Shown: positions 35,973 to 44,922 of the stretch, in pieces
Layout of the letters: the number at the start of each line of letters is the position of its first letter
Numbering within the stretch: the first letter of the stretch is position 1
DNA from: SZAS-3 sp964386785
GTDB lineage: Bacteria; Chlamydiota; Chlamydiia; Chlamydiales; JAAKFR01
NCBI GenBank assembly: GCA_964386785.1
Contig: CAYLUD010000002.1
Location: forward strand, 1 to 64,000
Length of the DNA stretch: 64,000 nt
Direction of reading: 5' to 3'
The notes under the pieces: generated by a model
The model's database searches: none
Seen by the model: the letters and a program-made list of their open reading frames with translations, nothing else
Told to the model about the DNA's origin: nothing
Made by a program: the position numbers and the translations under genes

Positions 35973-38900
35973 ATGTGGAAACTGCTTATACTGTCATTAT
36001 CAGTAGTCCGTGCTCTTATAGCAGAAAATTTTTTACAATCCGAATCCTTACCGGCATCAATAAAAGCAGATTATTTTTTAAACGATTCTTTGAATGAATT
36101 TGTTACCTCTCGAGATTTAGGGATCGAAGACCGAGTTAATGTAGTGACTGGAGCCTACTCCACCTCACATATGGACTTGTCGATAGCTGGTATTCAACCC
36201 CTACAAGCCAGCCGCTTCTACTGGAGTGATGTCCCCTATGAAAGTCGGTATGGGGGATGGCTCTACAATCCTGAATCCCGCGTTACAGCTAATCTAGAGT
36301 GGAAGGATAGAAAAAAATTTATTTCTATTGCAGAGCCTCAAGGGGCTATTCATTCATTGGAAGAGCACTCTGGGCATACATTTCGCTTTCATACACCTAA
36401 GACGATGATGTCACGTGGGGGTGCACATCATCCAAGTTTATTGCGCATCGAATATTCCAAATGTGGCGACACAAAAAACAGCCATAGATGGCGTTATGAA
36501 GGCAAAATCATTAGTGGCGATGGATCCGAACGTTATTTTCAATCCCCTATGCACTCTTGGTTACATCGAGTAGAATGGACAGAGCGCACGGGCTCTATAT
36601 GGGGAGGGGGATCTAGTCTCCACTACGTGGCTACACCTAACGTGTGGACCCCCTACCAACTACCCCTCACAGAAGAGAAATTAGCTAATGGCAATCGGTA
36701 TCGATATCATTATCTAAATTGGAATGAACCTAAGGCGTACCCAACACCTGGTGTTATTCAACGTATCGAATCCTATTCAAGCCAAGGAGAACCTTTAGGT
36801 TTCCTTGAATGGGATTATCATCGAAACAAAAAAGAGGAGGTAGATCGAGTTACTGTACGAGGAAGTGATCGCCGATGCAGTACCCTGCACTACCAAGAAG
36901 GCCACCTTGTTTCCGTGCAGTCTTCTGGCCAACCGACTAGCTCGTATCGCTATCACAATCATCTTTTGGTGGAGCAAATAGAACAAGGAATACCTCTACG
37001 AATCGAATATGACGATCAAAATAGAGTGAGTCGACTACTAGCTCCTGTAGGCAATCAAGGCGAATTTGCTCCTGTGATGCAGTATCAGTACAGCTCGGGA
37101 ATGACGCAACAAACGGATGGCACAGGGGCCATTGTGCGCATACAAATGGACGCGAATCAACGAATCCTTGCAAGAGAAGAGTGGGCGCAGGGTCGCATAG
37201 CGAGACGCGAGTCCTATGTCTGGCAAGATCAAACCGGTCTTCTTACAGAAGAGCGAGTCGATAACGGAGCAGGAAAAACATATTTATCGCGTTACTACGA
37301 ATATGACAACTCTTTCAATCCCATCCAGATTCGTTGGGGTCAAGGGCAGGAATGGCGCTCCATACATCAACGTTTTTCTACAGAGGGACGCAATCTACTC
37401 TTGAGCCGCTGGGAAGAGGGGGGCTTACGCCACGAATATCGTTATGTCCCTGGCACTAACCTTTTGGCCTTTGAAGGTATTTATGAAGGCAATCAACTTC
37501 GTGTGCGTCATTTTTACACCTATGATGGTGCTGGTTTTTGCACAGAATCCATTGAAGATGACGGGACGGGTGAGCTACCGAACGACCTGCGTGGAGTGAC
37601 CTATCGACGCAAGGAAAAATGGTTTCGTAAAGGAGGGATACCTTGCTGTGGGTTACCGATTCGCAAAGAATCCTGGTCTTTAGATCTATCTGGCCAAGAG
37701 ATCTTGTTAGGAGCTGAAGAATTTCAGTACACACCAGCAGGTCTCATGACTGAACACCGCTTTTTCGATGATCAAGGGCGTTATGTCTATTCCCATTATT
37801 TTCAATATGATGATCAAGAACTCTGCATTATGGAACGTAGACCTGAAGGGGGCGAGCGTTATTTTTCCTACGATGCATCTCATCGACTCCTTGCAGTACA
37901 AGGACCCAATCCAGAAGAGGAAATCCGATATGAATACAATGCTATGGGTTTACCTATCTGTACGCAACAACATATAGGGGGGCAGTCGTGGATCTCGACT
38001 TCTCGTCTCTACAATCGACGGGGAGACCGATTGCAAGAAGTCGATCCGGCAGGTCAGGTTACCACCTTTCTTTGGGATGATTTGGGTCGCGAGGTTGCTA
38101 TTCTGTATCCAGATGGGGGAAAATATGAACGCCAATATGATGTCTTGGATCGCTGTATCGAAGAAAAAGACCCTCTAGGGTTTGTCACCAAATCGCACTA
38201 CAATGTCTTTGGAGATCTCACGTTAAAAGAATACCCTGACCGTAGACAAGAGCGGTTCGAATATGATTCTTTAGGTCGCTGTATTTTTCATGAAAACATT
38301 CTTGGTGCTGTCCATACATATCGATATGATGGATGGGGTCACATCCTCGAAGAGAAGGTCATAGATCGATCGGGAGTCCTTCTGCGTCATATCCAAAAAG
38401 AATGGTCTCCATTTTTTCAGATATCGGAAACGGAAGGAGAGCGAGTACGAAAATGGGTATATGATCGAGCAGGGCGTGTTCTCACAGAAATCGATGGAAA
38501 TCATACCAAACATCATACTTATGATACGTTAGGTCGACTTTCCGTTATCAAAGAGGGTGATATAGAACTCGTAACAGAGTATGACCTATGTAATCGCCCC
38601 TTGAAGAAAAGTACCCTCTATCGAGGGACTCTGCAACATCGAGTAAGCTACCAATATGACAACGCTGGCAAGCCAACTCGGGTAGATGAAGGTGAGCGAT
38701 CTACGCATACTGTGTATTGGGCTAACCACCAACCTCATCGTATTACGGATGGGGTGGGGGCTACAACCATTCAATACACAGAGTACGCAGGAGGACATCG
38801 CGATATTACGATAGACCCATTGGGCCGACGAAAAGAGATCTGGTATGATCCTTGTAATCGCCCTTGTCGAGAAGATCGATATGATGCTCACGACGTTTTA

Positions 38901-41150
38901 CTTTCACGACATATGCGCATCTATAATCTACGTGGAGACGAGATAGAAACGCGAGCCCACCTATTTCGAAACGGTTATTTAGAGTCTATCCGCTCCGTGC
39001 ACAAGCAATATGACCCTTTAGGGAACTGCATTACGAGAGTGGAGGAGGGAGGTCGTACCTATCATTTTCGTTATTTAGGAGAGCACGTCATTGAAACAAT
39101 TAACCCTAACGGGGAGCAGGTACTCTACGACTATGATGGATTAGGGCGTTGCATTCGCTGTCGAGGTCCTTCAATTGAACATACCTGGGGCTATGATCTG
39201 TTAGGCCATCTGGTGCTGTTAGAGGACCGGCTGCAAGGGTTGCGCCTGTCCCGCCGTTACACTCCTCAAGGCTCCCTATTGGAAGAAATCTTTCCTTTCG
39301 GAAAAATCCAACATCGCTATGACGAGTTAGGGCGTCGTATAGAAACCATCCTTCCTGATGGATCTAAAGTAGGATACCAATACGAAGGCTCTCTTTTGAA
39401 GAGTTGGGGAAGAGGAACGGACAAGGTGGTATATACGCGACGCAATCTGAGTGGCTTACCAATAGAGATGGAAACACCTTATGGCTCTCTCTCTATTAAA
39501 AGGGATGCTTTAGATCGTCCTCTACACCTATCTCATCCCCATATACATCTGGCATGGAACTACGATCTTGCGGGGCGCCTCACCTCCCAACAGCGTAATG
39601 AACAGCATATAGACTATCTATATGATGAGCTCGATCAACTCATGCAAGAGGAGGGTCATTCGTACCGTTGGGACTCGCTACACCAACCTTATGAAAAAGA
39701 TGGACAACCTCTTGTATGTAATTCGCGGTATGAATTGATTTCGTACAATTTTCATCCCCTCGCATATGATGCAACGGGTCGCCTGACTGTTTCTGGAGAG
39801 ACGCGTTATCAATACGACGGGCTAAACCGCCTGATTGCTACCGAAGGCGCTCAAGGGAAAACAGAATATAGGTACGACCCCCTCCACCGCAGGATATCTA
39901 AGAATAGCAAGGGAAAAATTGTGTATTTTCTTTGGGATGGGGATGAAGAGATCGCCTCTTTGGATTCCAAGGGAAAACTCATTGAGTTACGCCTTCTAGG
40001 AGAAGGGCTCCATGCGGATCGCGCGAATGGCTGGCTCTACGAAATACAAGGTAAAAAGTATGGGGGGATAGAAGATCTGCAAGGCTCTCTGATCATGTTA
40101 TCAGATGGCAAAAAGCGATCTATGACCCAATTCAGTGCCTTTGGCGAAGGGTTACCTCTTACCTCTTGGGGGTTTGCTTCTAAGCGTAGGGATCCAGAAA
40201 GTGGATTGATTTACTTTGGCAGGCGATACTATGCTCCCGAATGGATGCGCTGGATCACTCCGGATCCGCTAGAAGATGTGGATGGCCCCAACCCTTATGC
40301 TTATGTACATAATCATCCCCTCACTCATTATGATGCGTATGGACTGATTGATGGGGCTGAGCATTTTACTCCTGGTCCTCGTTTTCTATTTGAATGCATT
40401 GAATGGACGGGAGCGAACCTGGTACCGATTCCTTATCTACAAGGCGGAATAGAATCGGTAGGGCGTTGGGGGGCTAATGGAGGCTTATTTGCCCCTAGTC
40501 GATACCGAACGCCAAAAAATGAGATTCTTTCTATTGCAGGTGAAGCGATCCCAGGATACATTCTTACCTACGGTAATGGAATGATGACACGAAAAGACCA
40601 AGCCTATCAGCAAGGTCTTTCCTTATCCAAGGCTGCTAACGGGGCTCCGATCGATGTACTGTACCATGGAACTAATGGTTTGATTATGGATTTAGCTTCT
40701 GCAGTGTGGTCCAAGCTTGGAAGATCGACGCCCTACACGAAATTATGTGTAGACTATTACAAAGAGAAGCTGGCCGACCCGAATCAGAAGGCCTTTATTA
40801 CCCTACACAGTCGAGGAGGCACTCAGTTTATGAATACCGCGAAGATACTGAAACAAGACACCTTACTAAACCGCATGGATGTACGCACCTATGGATCCGC
40901 AACCCTGATTCCCAATGGCTCCTTTCACTCTGCCATCAATTTTGCTAGCGTCATCGACTGTGTCTCTATGACCAATCCTATTGCCTATTTGATGGGGTGC
41001 TGGGGCAAGCATTATGATTTAAGAATACTAACACCTACTAGTTTTAACCCACTCAAAGAGCATGGGATTCAAGAAACTACATATGCAACAAATGCGAATA
41101 ATCAAATGTCTCTTTTTTTTCCGAATCAGAATTACGGAACATCGCCATGA
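35973..41150 (+). CDS. Exported YD-repeat/Rhs protein with lipase-like (DUF687-like) C-terminal domain
   Basis: A 1725-residue protein. Residues 1-17 look like a Sec signal peptide. Residues about 40-300 form an N-terminal region, then many YD repeats of the type Y-D-x-x-G-R fill residues 330-1400, expected to build a beta-cocoon shell. The Rhs core boundary ends R-R-Y-Y-A-P-E-W...T-P-D-P...D-A-Y-G-L (Leu1458). The variable tail (1459-1725) contains N-G-M, L-Y-H-G-T-N-G and L-H-S1613-R-G-G, a nucleophile-elbow-like motif. It resembles the chlamydial DUF687 family as I remember it, so a lipase/esterase-type toxin or effector is inferred. The stop overlaps the next gene by four bases (ATGA). 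Confidence 0.85.
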   Translation: MWKLLILSLSVVRALIAENFLQSESLPASIKADYFLNDSLNEFVTSRDLGIEDRVNVVTGAYSTSHMDLSIAGIQPLQASRFYWSDVPYESRYGGWLYNPESRVTANLEWKDRKKFISIAEPQGAIHSLEEHSGHTFRFHTPKTMMSRGGAHHPSLLRIEYSKCGDTKNSHRWRYEGKIISGDGSERYFQSPMHSWLHRVEWTERTGSIWGGGSSLHYVATPNVWTPYQLPLTEEKLANGNRYRYHYLNWNEPKAYPTPGVIQRIESYSSQGEPLGFLEWDYHRNKKEEVDRVTVRGSDRRCSTLHYQEGHLVSVQSSGQPTSSYRYHNHLLVEQIEQGIPLRIEYDDQNRVSRLLAPVGNQGEFAPVMQYQYSSGMTQQTDGTGAIVRIQMDANQRILAREEWAQGRIARRESYVWQDQTGLLTEERVDNGAGKTYLSRYYEYDNSFNPIQIRWGQGQEWRSIHQRFSTEGRNLLLSRWEEGGLRHEYRYVPGTNLLAFEGIYEGNQLRVRHFYTYDGAGFCTESIEDDGTGELPNDLRGVTYRRKEKWFRKGGIPCCGLPIRKESWSLDLSGQEILLGAEEFQYTPAGLMTEHRFFDDQGRYVYSHYFQYDDQELCIMERRPEGGERYFSYDASHRLLAVQGPNPEEEIRYEYNAMGLPICTQQHIGGQSWISTSRLYNRRGDRLQEVDPAGQVTTFLWDDLGREVAILYPDGGKYERQYDVLDRCIEEKDPLGFVTKSHYNVFGDLTLKEYPDRRQERFEYDSLGRCIFHENILGAVHTYRYDGWGHILEEKVIDRSGVLLRHIQKEWSPFFQISETEGERVRKWVYDRAGRVLTEIDGNHTKHHTYDTLGRLSVIKEGDIELVTEYDLCNRPLKKSTLYRGTLQHRVSYQYDNAGKPTRVDEGERSTHTVYWANHQPHRITDGVGATTIQYTEYAGGHRDITIDPLGRRKEIWYDPCNRPCREDRYDAHDVLLSRHMRIYNLRGDEIETRAHLFRNGYLESIRSVHKQYDPLGNCITRVEEGGRTYHFRYLGEHVIETINPNGEQVLYDYDGLGRCIRCRGPSIEHTWGYDLLGHLVLLEDRLQGLRLSRRYTPQGSLLEEIFPFGKIQHRYDELGRRIETILPDGSKVGYQYEGSLLKSWGRGTDKVVYTRRNLSGLPIEMETPYGSLSIKRDALDRPLHLSHPHIHLAWNYDLAGRLTSQQRNEQHIDYLYDELDQLMQEEGHSYRWDSLHQPYEKDGQPLVCNSRYELISYNFHPLAYDATGRLTVSGETRYQYDGLNRLIATEGAQGKTEYRYDPLHRRISKNSKGKIVYFLWDGDEEIASLDSKGKLIELRLLGEGLHADRANGWLYEIQGKKYGGIEDLQGSLIMLSDGKKRSMTQFSAFGEGLPLTSWGFASKRRDPESGLIYFGRRYYAPEWMRWITPDPLEDVDGPNPYAYVHNHPLTHYDAYGLIDGAEHFTPGPRFLFECIEWTGANLVPIPYLQGGIESVGRWGANGGLFAPSRYRTPKNEILSIAGEAIPGYILTYGNGMMTRKDQAYQQGLSLSKAANGAPIDVLYHGTNGLIMDLASAVWSKLGRSTPYTKLCVDYYKEKLADPNQKAFITLHSRGGTQFMNTAKILKQDTLLNRMDVRTYGSATLIPNGSFHSAINFASVIDCVSMTNPIAYLMGCWGKHYDLRILTPTSFNPLKEHGIQETTYATNANNQMSLFFPNQNYGTSP

Positions 41151-41701
41151 ACACTAAATATCCTTATACAATCTTATTTTCTATTATGAGCCTTTGCCTT
41201 TCTTGGACTTGGCCTCATTTTCCATATGAGCCCATCATCGACGGAGTGACAGCCGTTTTTTTCAAAGAATACATGAAACCTATGGGATATTGTAACGATG
41301 GCTACGGAGGTGAGATGCACGGAGATGTGAGGAGGGTCTATACATATTATGTACAAGAAGGCGAAATATCGATTGATGAGGCTCGCAGAGTATATCTGGA
41401 TGTGATGGAGGAATTGCTTACTCGCATCAATGCAACGAAGAAGTTGCGTCCTTACTTACACAACTACCCATTTCAAAGAAAAAACATACAGCTAGCTCTA
41501 TCTTGGCGACCTAAAAAAAAAACTCGATGGGAAGATGGAAAATTAACATTCATGTTTCTGAATAACAATGATCAATTGCTTTACTACAGTTACTCCGCAG
41601 ATCGTTCCGACAATGGACTATATGTAATTCATGCAGAATCCTATGTAGACGCTCTAGCGATTGTACGTGGGAAACAAGATACTCTTGGTCAAACGGAATA
41701 G
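41147..41701 (+). CDS. Small exported hypothetical protein coupled to the Rhs gene
   Basis: A 184-residue protein whose ATG overlaps the Rhs stop. Residues 5-22 are hydrophobic and could be a signal peptide or anchor; the rest is charged with an alpha/beta look. No family recognised. A gene directly after an Rhs toxin often encodes its immunity protein, and an exported immunity protein would fit a periplasmic lipase-like toxin. That role is inference from position. Confidence 0.65.
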   Translation: MNTKYPYTILFSIMSLCLSWTWPHFPYEPIIDGVTAVFFKEYMKPMGYCNDGYGGEMHGDVRRVYTYYVQEGEISIDEARRVYLDVMEELLTRINATKKLRPYLHNYPFQRKNIQLALSWRPKKKTRWEDGKLTFMFLNNNDQLLYYSYSADRSDNGLYVIHAESYVDALAIVRGKQDTLGQTE

Positions 41702-41763
41702 TTTGTAATCTATACTCAATCGCCTGCATTATCCCCTAGTCGATCGCTGATTCCAATAGACAT

Positions 41764-41786
41764 ATTTCATTCTGAAACCATGAAAT
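41764..41786. repeat. Short inverted repeat after the Rhs unit
   Basis: ATTTCAT (41764-41770) and ATGAAAT (41780-41786) can form a 7-bp AT-rich stem in the 284-base spacer before the next gene. It could be a weak terminator. Nothing else is recognised between 41702 and 41985. Confidence 0.3.
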
Positions 41787-41985
41787 TTGCTTGAGTAAAT
41801 CTCGATATTATTTCAGAATCCACCCTCTTTTGGTCCCAATCCATGGCAACAAAATACCCACCACGATCCTGCAATATCTTGGTTGTCGCGTTGCAGAGTT
41901 TCGCATGCAATGGCACCAAGATGGAGCAAAAAATAACTTGTACAAAAAATGATGATCATCTAGATGTTTTGGGGACTGTGATAGT

Positions 41986-42447
41986 ATGATTAAGAGCGAA
42001 CGATTAAAAAAATTAGAGTCTGAATTACAAGATCTACAGCAGTGGATGAAACTCGGATTGGTGCCTAAAAAAGAACTAGAGCGTCATTCGCAAGAAATTC
42101 ATATGCTCGAGCATCGTATTCAGGAAGAAAAAGAACGGCTCCAAGCCCTCAAAGAGAGTGGTGAGCTAGAAGAGTTCGTGGCCCCTCGACGAGGTTCGGC
42201 GAAAACTGTATTTCCAGACACTCCTACAATGACTGATGTAGATTTAGGTAACGAATCTACTGATGTCTCCTCTTTTGGGAGTGATTCCGATTCTGTAGAT
42301 CAAGACTTAACGGAAGTGGATCGAGGCGAAGAGCGCGGTGGTGAAGGAGATCTCACGGAATCAGAGGAAGAGGATGAAGATCCCTTTAGTGATCGTAATC
42401 GCTGGCGTCGTGGAGGGATTATTGATCCCGATACCACGGACTGGTAG
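41986..42447 (+). CDS. Coiled-coil protein with acidic disordered tail
   Basis: A 153-residue protein. Residues 3-60 form a heptad-rich coiled coil (K-K-L-E-S-E-L-Q-D-L...). Residues 75-140 are dominated by Asp, Glu and Ser, probably disordered, with a final R-R-G-G-I-I-D-P-D-T. Its TAG stop overlaps the GTG start of hemW by one base. In Chlamydia the gene beside hemN/hemW (CT052) is the hypothetical CT053 of similar size; equivalence is possible but not shown here. Confidence 0.7.
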   Translation: MIKSERLKKLESELQDLQQWMKLGLVPKKELERHSQEIHMLEHRIQEEKERLQALKESGELEEFVAPRRGSAKTVFPDTPTMTDVDLGNESTDVSSFGSDSDSVDQDLTEVDRGEERGGEGDLTESEEEDEDPFSDRNRWRRGGIIDPDTTDW

Positions 42448-43502
42448 TGTACTCTCTCTACTTTCACATTCCATTTTGTATTAGGAAATGTGACTATTGT
42501 CATTTCTTTGTGGTGCCCAATGAACTGCGGTTTCACGATCCTTTCATGAAGGCATTACGCCAGCAGTGGCTGCTACGTCAATCCAGGGTGCCTGCAACCG
42601 ATCTGTGTTCTATTTATTTAGGTGGGGGCACCCCTTCGCTCCTATCAATAGACCATCTAGCTTCTTTATTGTCATGGATACAGCCTTCCCCTAATGTAGA
42701 AGTCACATTAGAAGTGAACCCTGAGAGTATTTCTGCCGATATAGTAAGACAATGGATGGGTATAGGAATCAATCGACTTTCCTTTGGGGTGCAAAGTTTT
42801 GATAACACCTTGCTTCAGCATCTATCAAGACGCCACACCAAGGAAGCTGCCAAGGTTGCTATTGAGGCTGCGTATCAAGGAGGATGCTCGAATATTTCCT
42901 TGGATCTAATGTATGACATCCATGGGCAATCTATGGAAAGCTGGAAGGAAACTCTGCAAGAAGCCATTGCGCTACCTATCTCTCATCTTTCTCTCTATAA
43001 TCTCACTATTGAACCCCATACCGTCTTCTATAAATACCGAAACCGTCTTCCTGCTATAGATCCAGATCTTTCCCTTTCTCTCCTTCAAACTGCTGTAGAG
43101 ATGCTGGAATATGGAGGGTTTCCTCGATATGAAATCTCTGCATTTGGGCGTCCTTCTCAGCATAATATTGGGTATTGGACGAATCGTCCTTTTCTAGGTT
43201 ATGGTCCTTCCGCGTGGAGCGACTGGGAAGGATGTCGGTTTCAAAACACGCCTAATTTTTGGAAATTTATCCGAGAATTAGGACAAGGAATCGATCCAAT
43301 CAGTGAAGAGGAAACATTAGGTATAGAGGCTCGGGAGCGAGAGCGAGTAGCGATCGGACTGCGCCTATTTACAGGTGTGGAAACCGATTTAGACCTCGCA
43401 CCTTTAGTAAAAGAAGGACTTCTTCTACAAGATGGGCGTCACTACTGGCTATCTGAACAAGGAAAATTACTCTACGATGAAATTGCAACTCATATCGTAT
43501 AA
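42447..43502 (+). CDS. hemW: Radical SAM haem chaperone HemW (coproporphyrinogen III oxidase-like)
   Basis: A 351-residue radical SAM protein starting at GTG 42447. The cluster motif C-I-R-K-C-D-Y-C lies at residues 11-18. It lacks the N-terminal extension of true HemN, so HemW (haem trafficking) is more likely than coproporphyrinogen oxidase. Other blocks: G-G-G-T-P-S-L and N-R-L-S-F-G-V-Q-S-F. Translationally coupled to the preceding acidic gene; its end is one base from the convergent efflux gene. Confidence 0.9.
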   Translation: MYSLYFHIPFCIRKCDYCHFFVVPNELRFHDPFMKALRQQWLLRQSRVPATDLCSIYLGGGTPSLLSIDHLASLLSWIQPSPNVEVTLEVNPESISADIVRQWMGIGINRLSFGVQSFDNTLLQHLSRRHTKEAAKVAIEAAYQGGCSNISLDLMYDIHGQSMESWKETLQEAIALPISHLSLYNLTIEPHTVFYKYRNRLPAIDPDLSLSLLQTAVEMLEYGGFPRYEISAFGRPSQHNIGYWTNRPFLGYGPSAWSDWEGCRFQNTPNFWKFIRELGQGIDPISEEETLGIEARERERVAIGLRLFTGVETDLDLAPLVKEGLLLQDGRHYWLSEQGKLLYDEIATHIV

Positions 43503-43503
43503 G

Positions 43504-44922
43504 TTAAGGGCTGTCTGAGGGACACCCCCATCCCCCACCTAAGGATTTGTAGAGATCGATGTAAGATTGGAAATACCCCCCTTGAGCACCTACCCAATCA
43601 ATTTGAGCTCGATATAGTTGACGTTCGGCATCCAATACCGTCAGATAATCGGTTTGTCCATTATAGTAACGATACCAGGAGAGACGCAAATACTCCCTAA
43701 CATCCTCCACTCTACGAGCTTGGATAGCTACCCGCGCTTTACTTTGTTGTAACGAGATCAGCGCATCATTGACCTCTTGGAGCGCGCGAAGGACGACTTG
43801 CTGATAGCTGTACCATAGCGCTCCTTGCTTGGCATACGCTACCTTTAGATCACCCCAGAGAGCCCCTCCTTGGAAAAGAACCTGAGCGAGATCCCCACCA
43901 ATTCCCCAGGCTCGCGATGCCTCACTAAATAACGCACTAAGCTGGAAAGAATCGGCTCCATACCAACCTGTAAGGGATATATTTGGAAAAAAAGCAGCAC
44001 GAGCCACCCCTACATTGGCATTGGCCTCACGTATCCACTGTTCCGCACGGCGAATATCGGGGCGGCGCAAGAGCAACGTGGAGGGTATATCGGTAGGTAT
44101 CGTAGTCGGCACGATCCAATCTTCTAGTTGTCTGCCTCGTAAGATAGGGCGCGGGTCAGTGCCTAACAAGACACTTAACGCATTTTCTTGCTGTGGAACA
44201 AGCTCTTCCAATGTAGCGACCGCTGCGGCAGTTTCCTCGAGGAGAGCTGCTGCTTGTGTGACTTCAATCTCCGAAGTTAATCCCCCTTCAAAACGTAAGG
44301 TGGCATAGGCTAGATATTCTTCTCTAGCTTGCAAAGTCAGTTTCGAAATTGCTAACTGACTATCCAACTGACGCAGCTGTGTATAGGTCTTCGCGACCCC
44401 TGCAATGATAGTCAAAAGAACACCTCGCATTTCTTCCACAGAAGCAGCGGCAGCAGCCATGCCTGCACAAGCCTGGTTTCTATACTTACCCCATAAGTCA
44501 ATTTCGTATTGTAAATTGAACAAAAAACCATACTCTGGAGTCGTAGGATTCATATTCGAAGGAACAAAAGATACCTGGTCAGGAAACTTTTGTTTCAATG
44601 TCAGCACATCCAAATTCAGAAACGGATAGAGTGGGGACGCCGCGACCTGAAAGCGAGCGCAAAACTCTGCTACGCGATATTGTGCAGCAATCAGATCCTT
44701 ATTCTGCGTCACTGCCTCATCGATACAAGCATTCAATATAGGATCTCCTAATTCCTGCCACCAGGTATCGGATATCGACACCTGGGCTGTTTCATCAGAA
44801 CTGAAACGCCAGTGTTCAGGCATAGGAGGGGCTGGTGATTCATAATGTGGGGCAAAATTACATCCACTGAAGCTCATACAAAGACTCCAATAGACCCACA
44901 ACGACCATTTATTTTTTCTCAC
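43504..44922 (-). CDS. Outer membrane efflux lipoprotein (OprM/NodT type)
   Basis: A 472-residue TolC-like channel with a lipoprotein signal (F-S-G-Cys21). It has two repeats of the outer membrane factor fold with the Y-x-x-A-x-x-R-Y-x-x-G-x-x...L-x-V-L-D-A-E-R-Q-L ending. It would join the RND pump encoded upstream. Its start overlaps the pump gene by 14 bases. Confidence 0.92.
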   Translation of the reverse strand: MRKNKWSLWVYWSLCMSFSGCNFAPHYESPAPPMPEHWRFSSDETAQVSISDTWWQELGDPILNACIDEAVTQNKDLIAAQYRVAEFCARFQVAASPLYPFLNLDVLTLKQKFPDQVSFVPSNMNPTTPEYGFLFNLQYEIDLWGKYRNQACAGMAAAAASVEEMRGVLLTIIAGVAKTYTQLRQLDSQLAISKLTLQAREEYLAYATLRFEGGLTSEIEVTQAAALLEETAAAVATLEELVPQQENALSVLLGTDPRPILRGRQLEDWIVPTTIPTDIPSTLLLRRPDIRRAEQWIREANANVGVARAAFFPNISLTGWYGADSFQLSALFSEASRAWGIGGDLAQVLFQGGALWGDLKVAYAKQGALWYSYQQVVLRALQEVNDALISLQQSKARVAIQARRVEDVREYLRLSWYRYYNGQTDYLTVLDAERQLYRAQIDWVGAQGGYFQSYIDLYKSLGGGWGCPSDSP

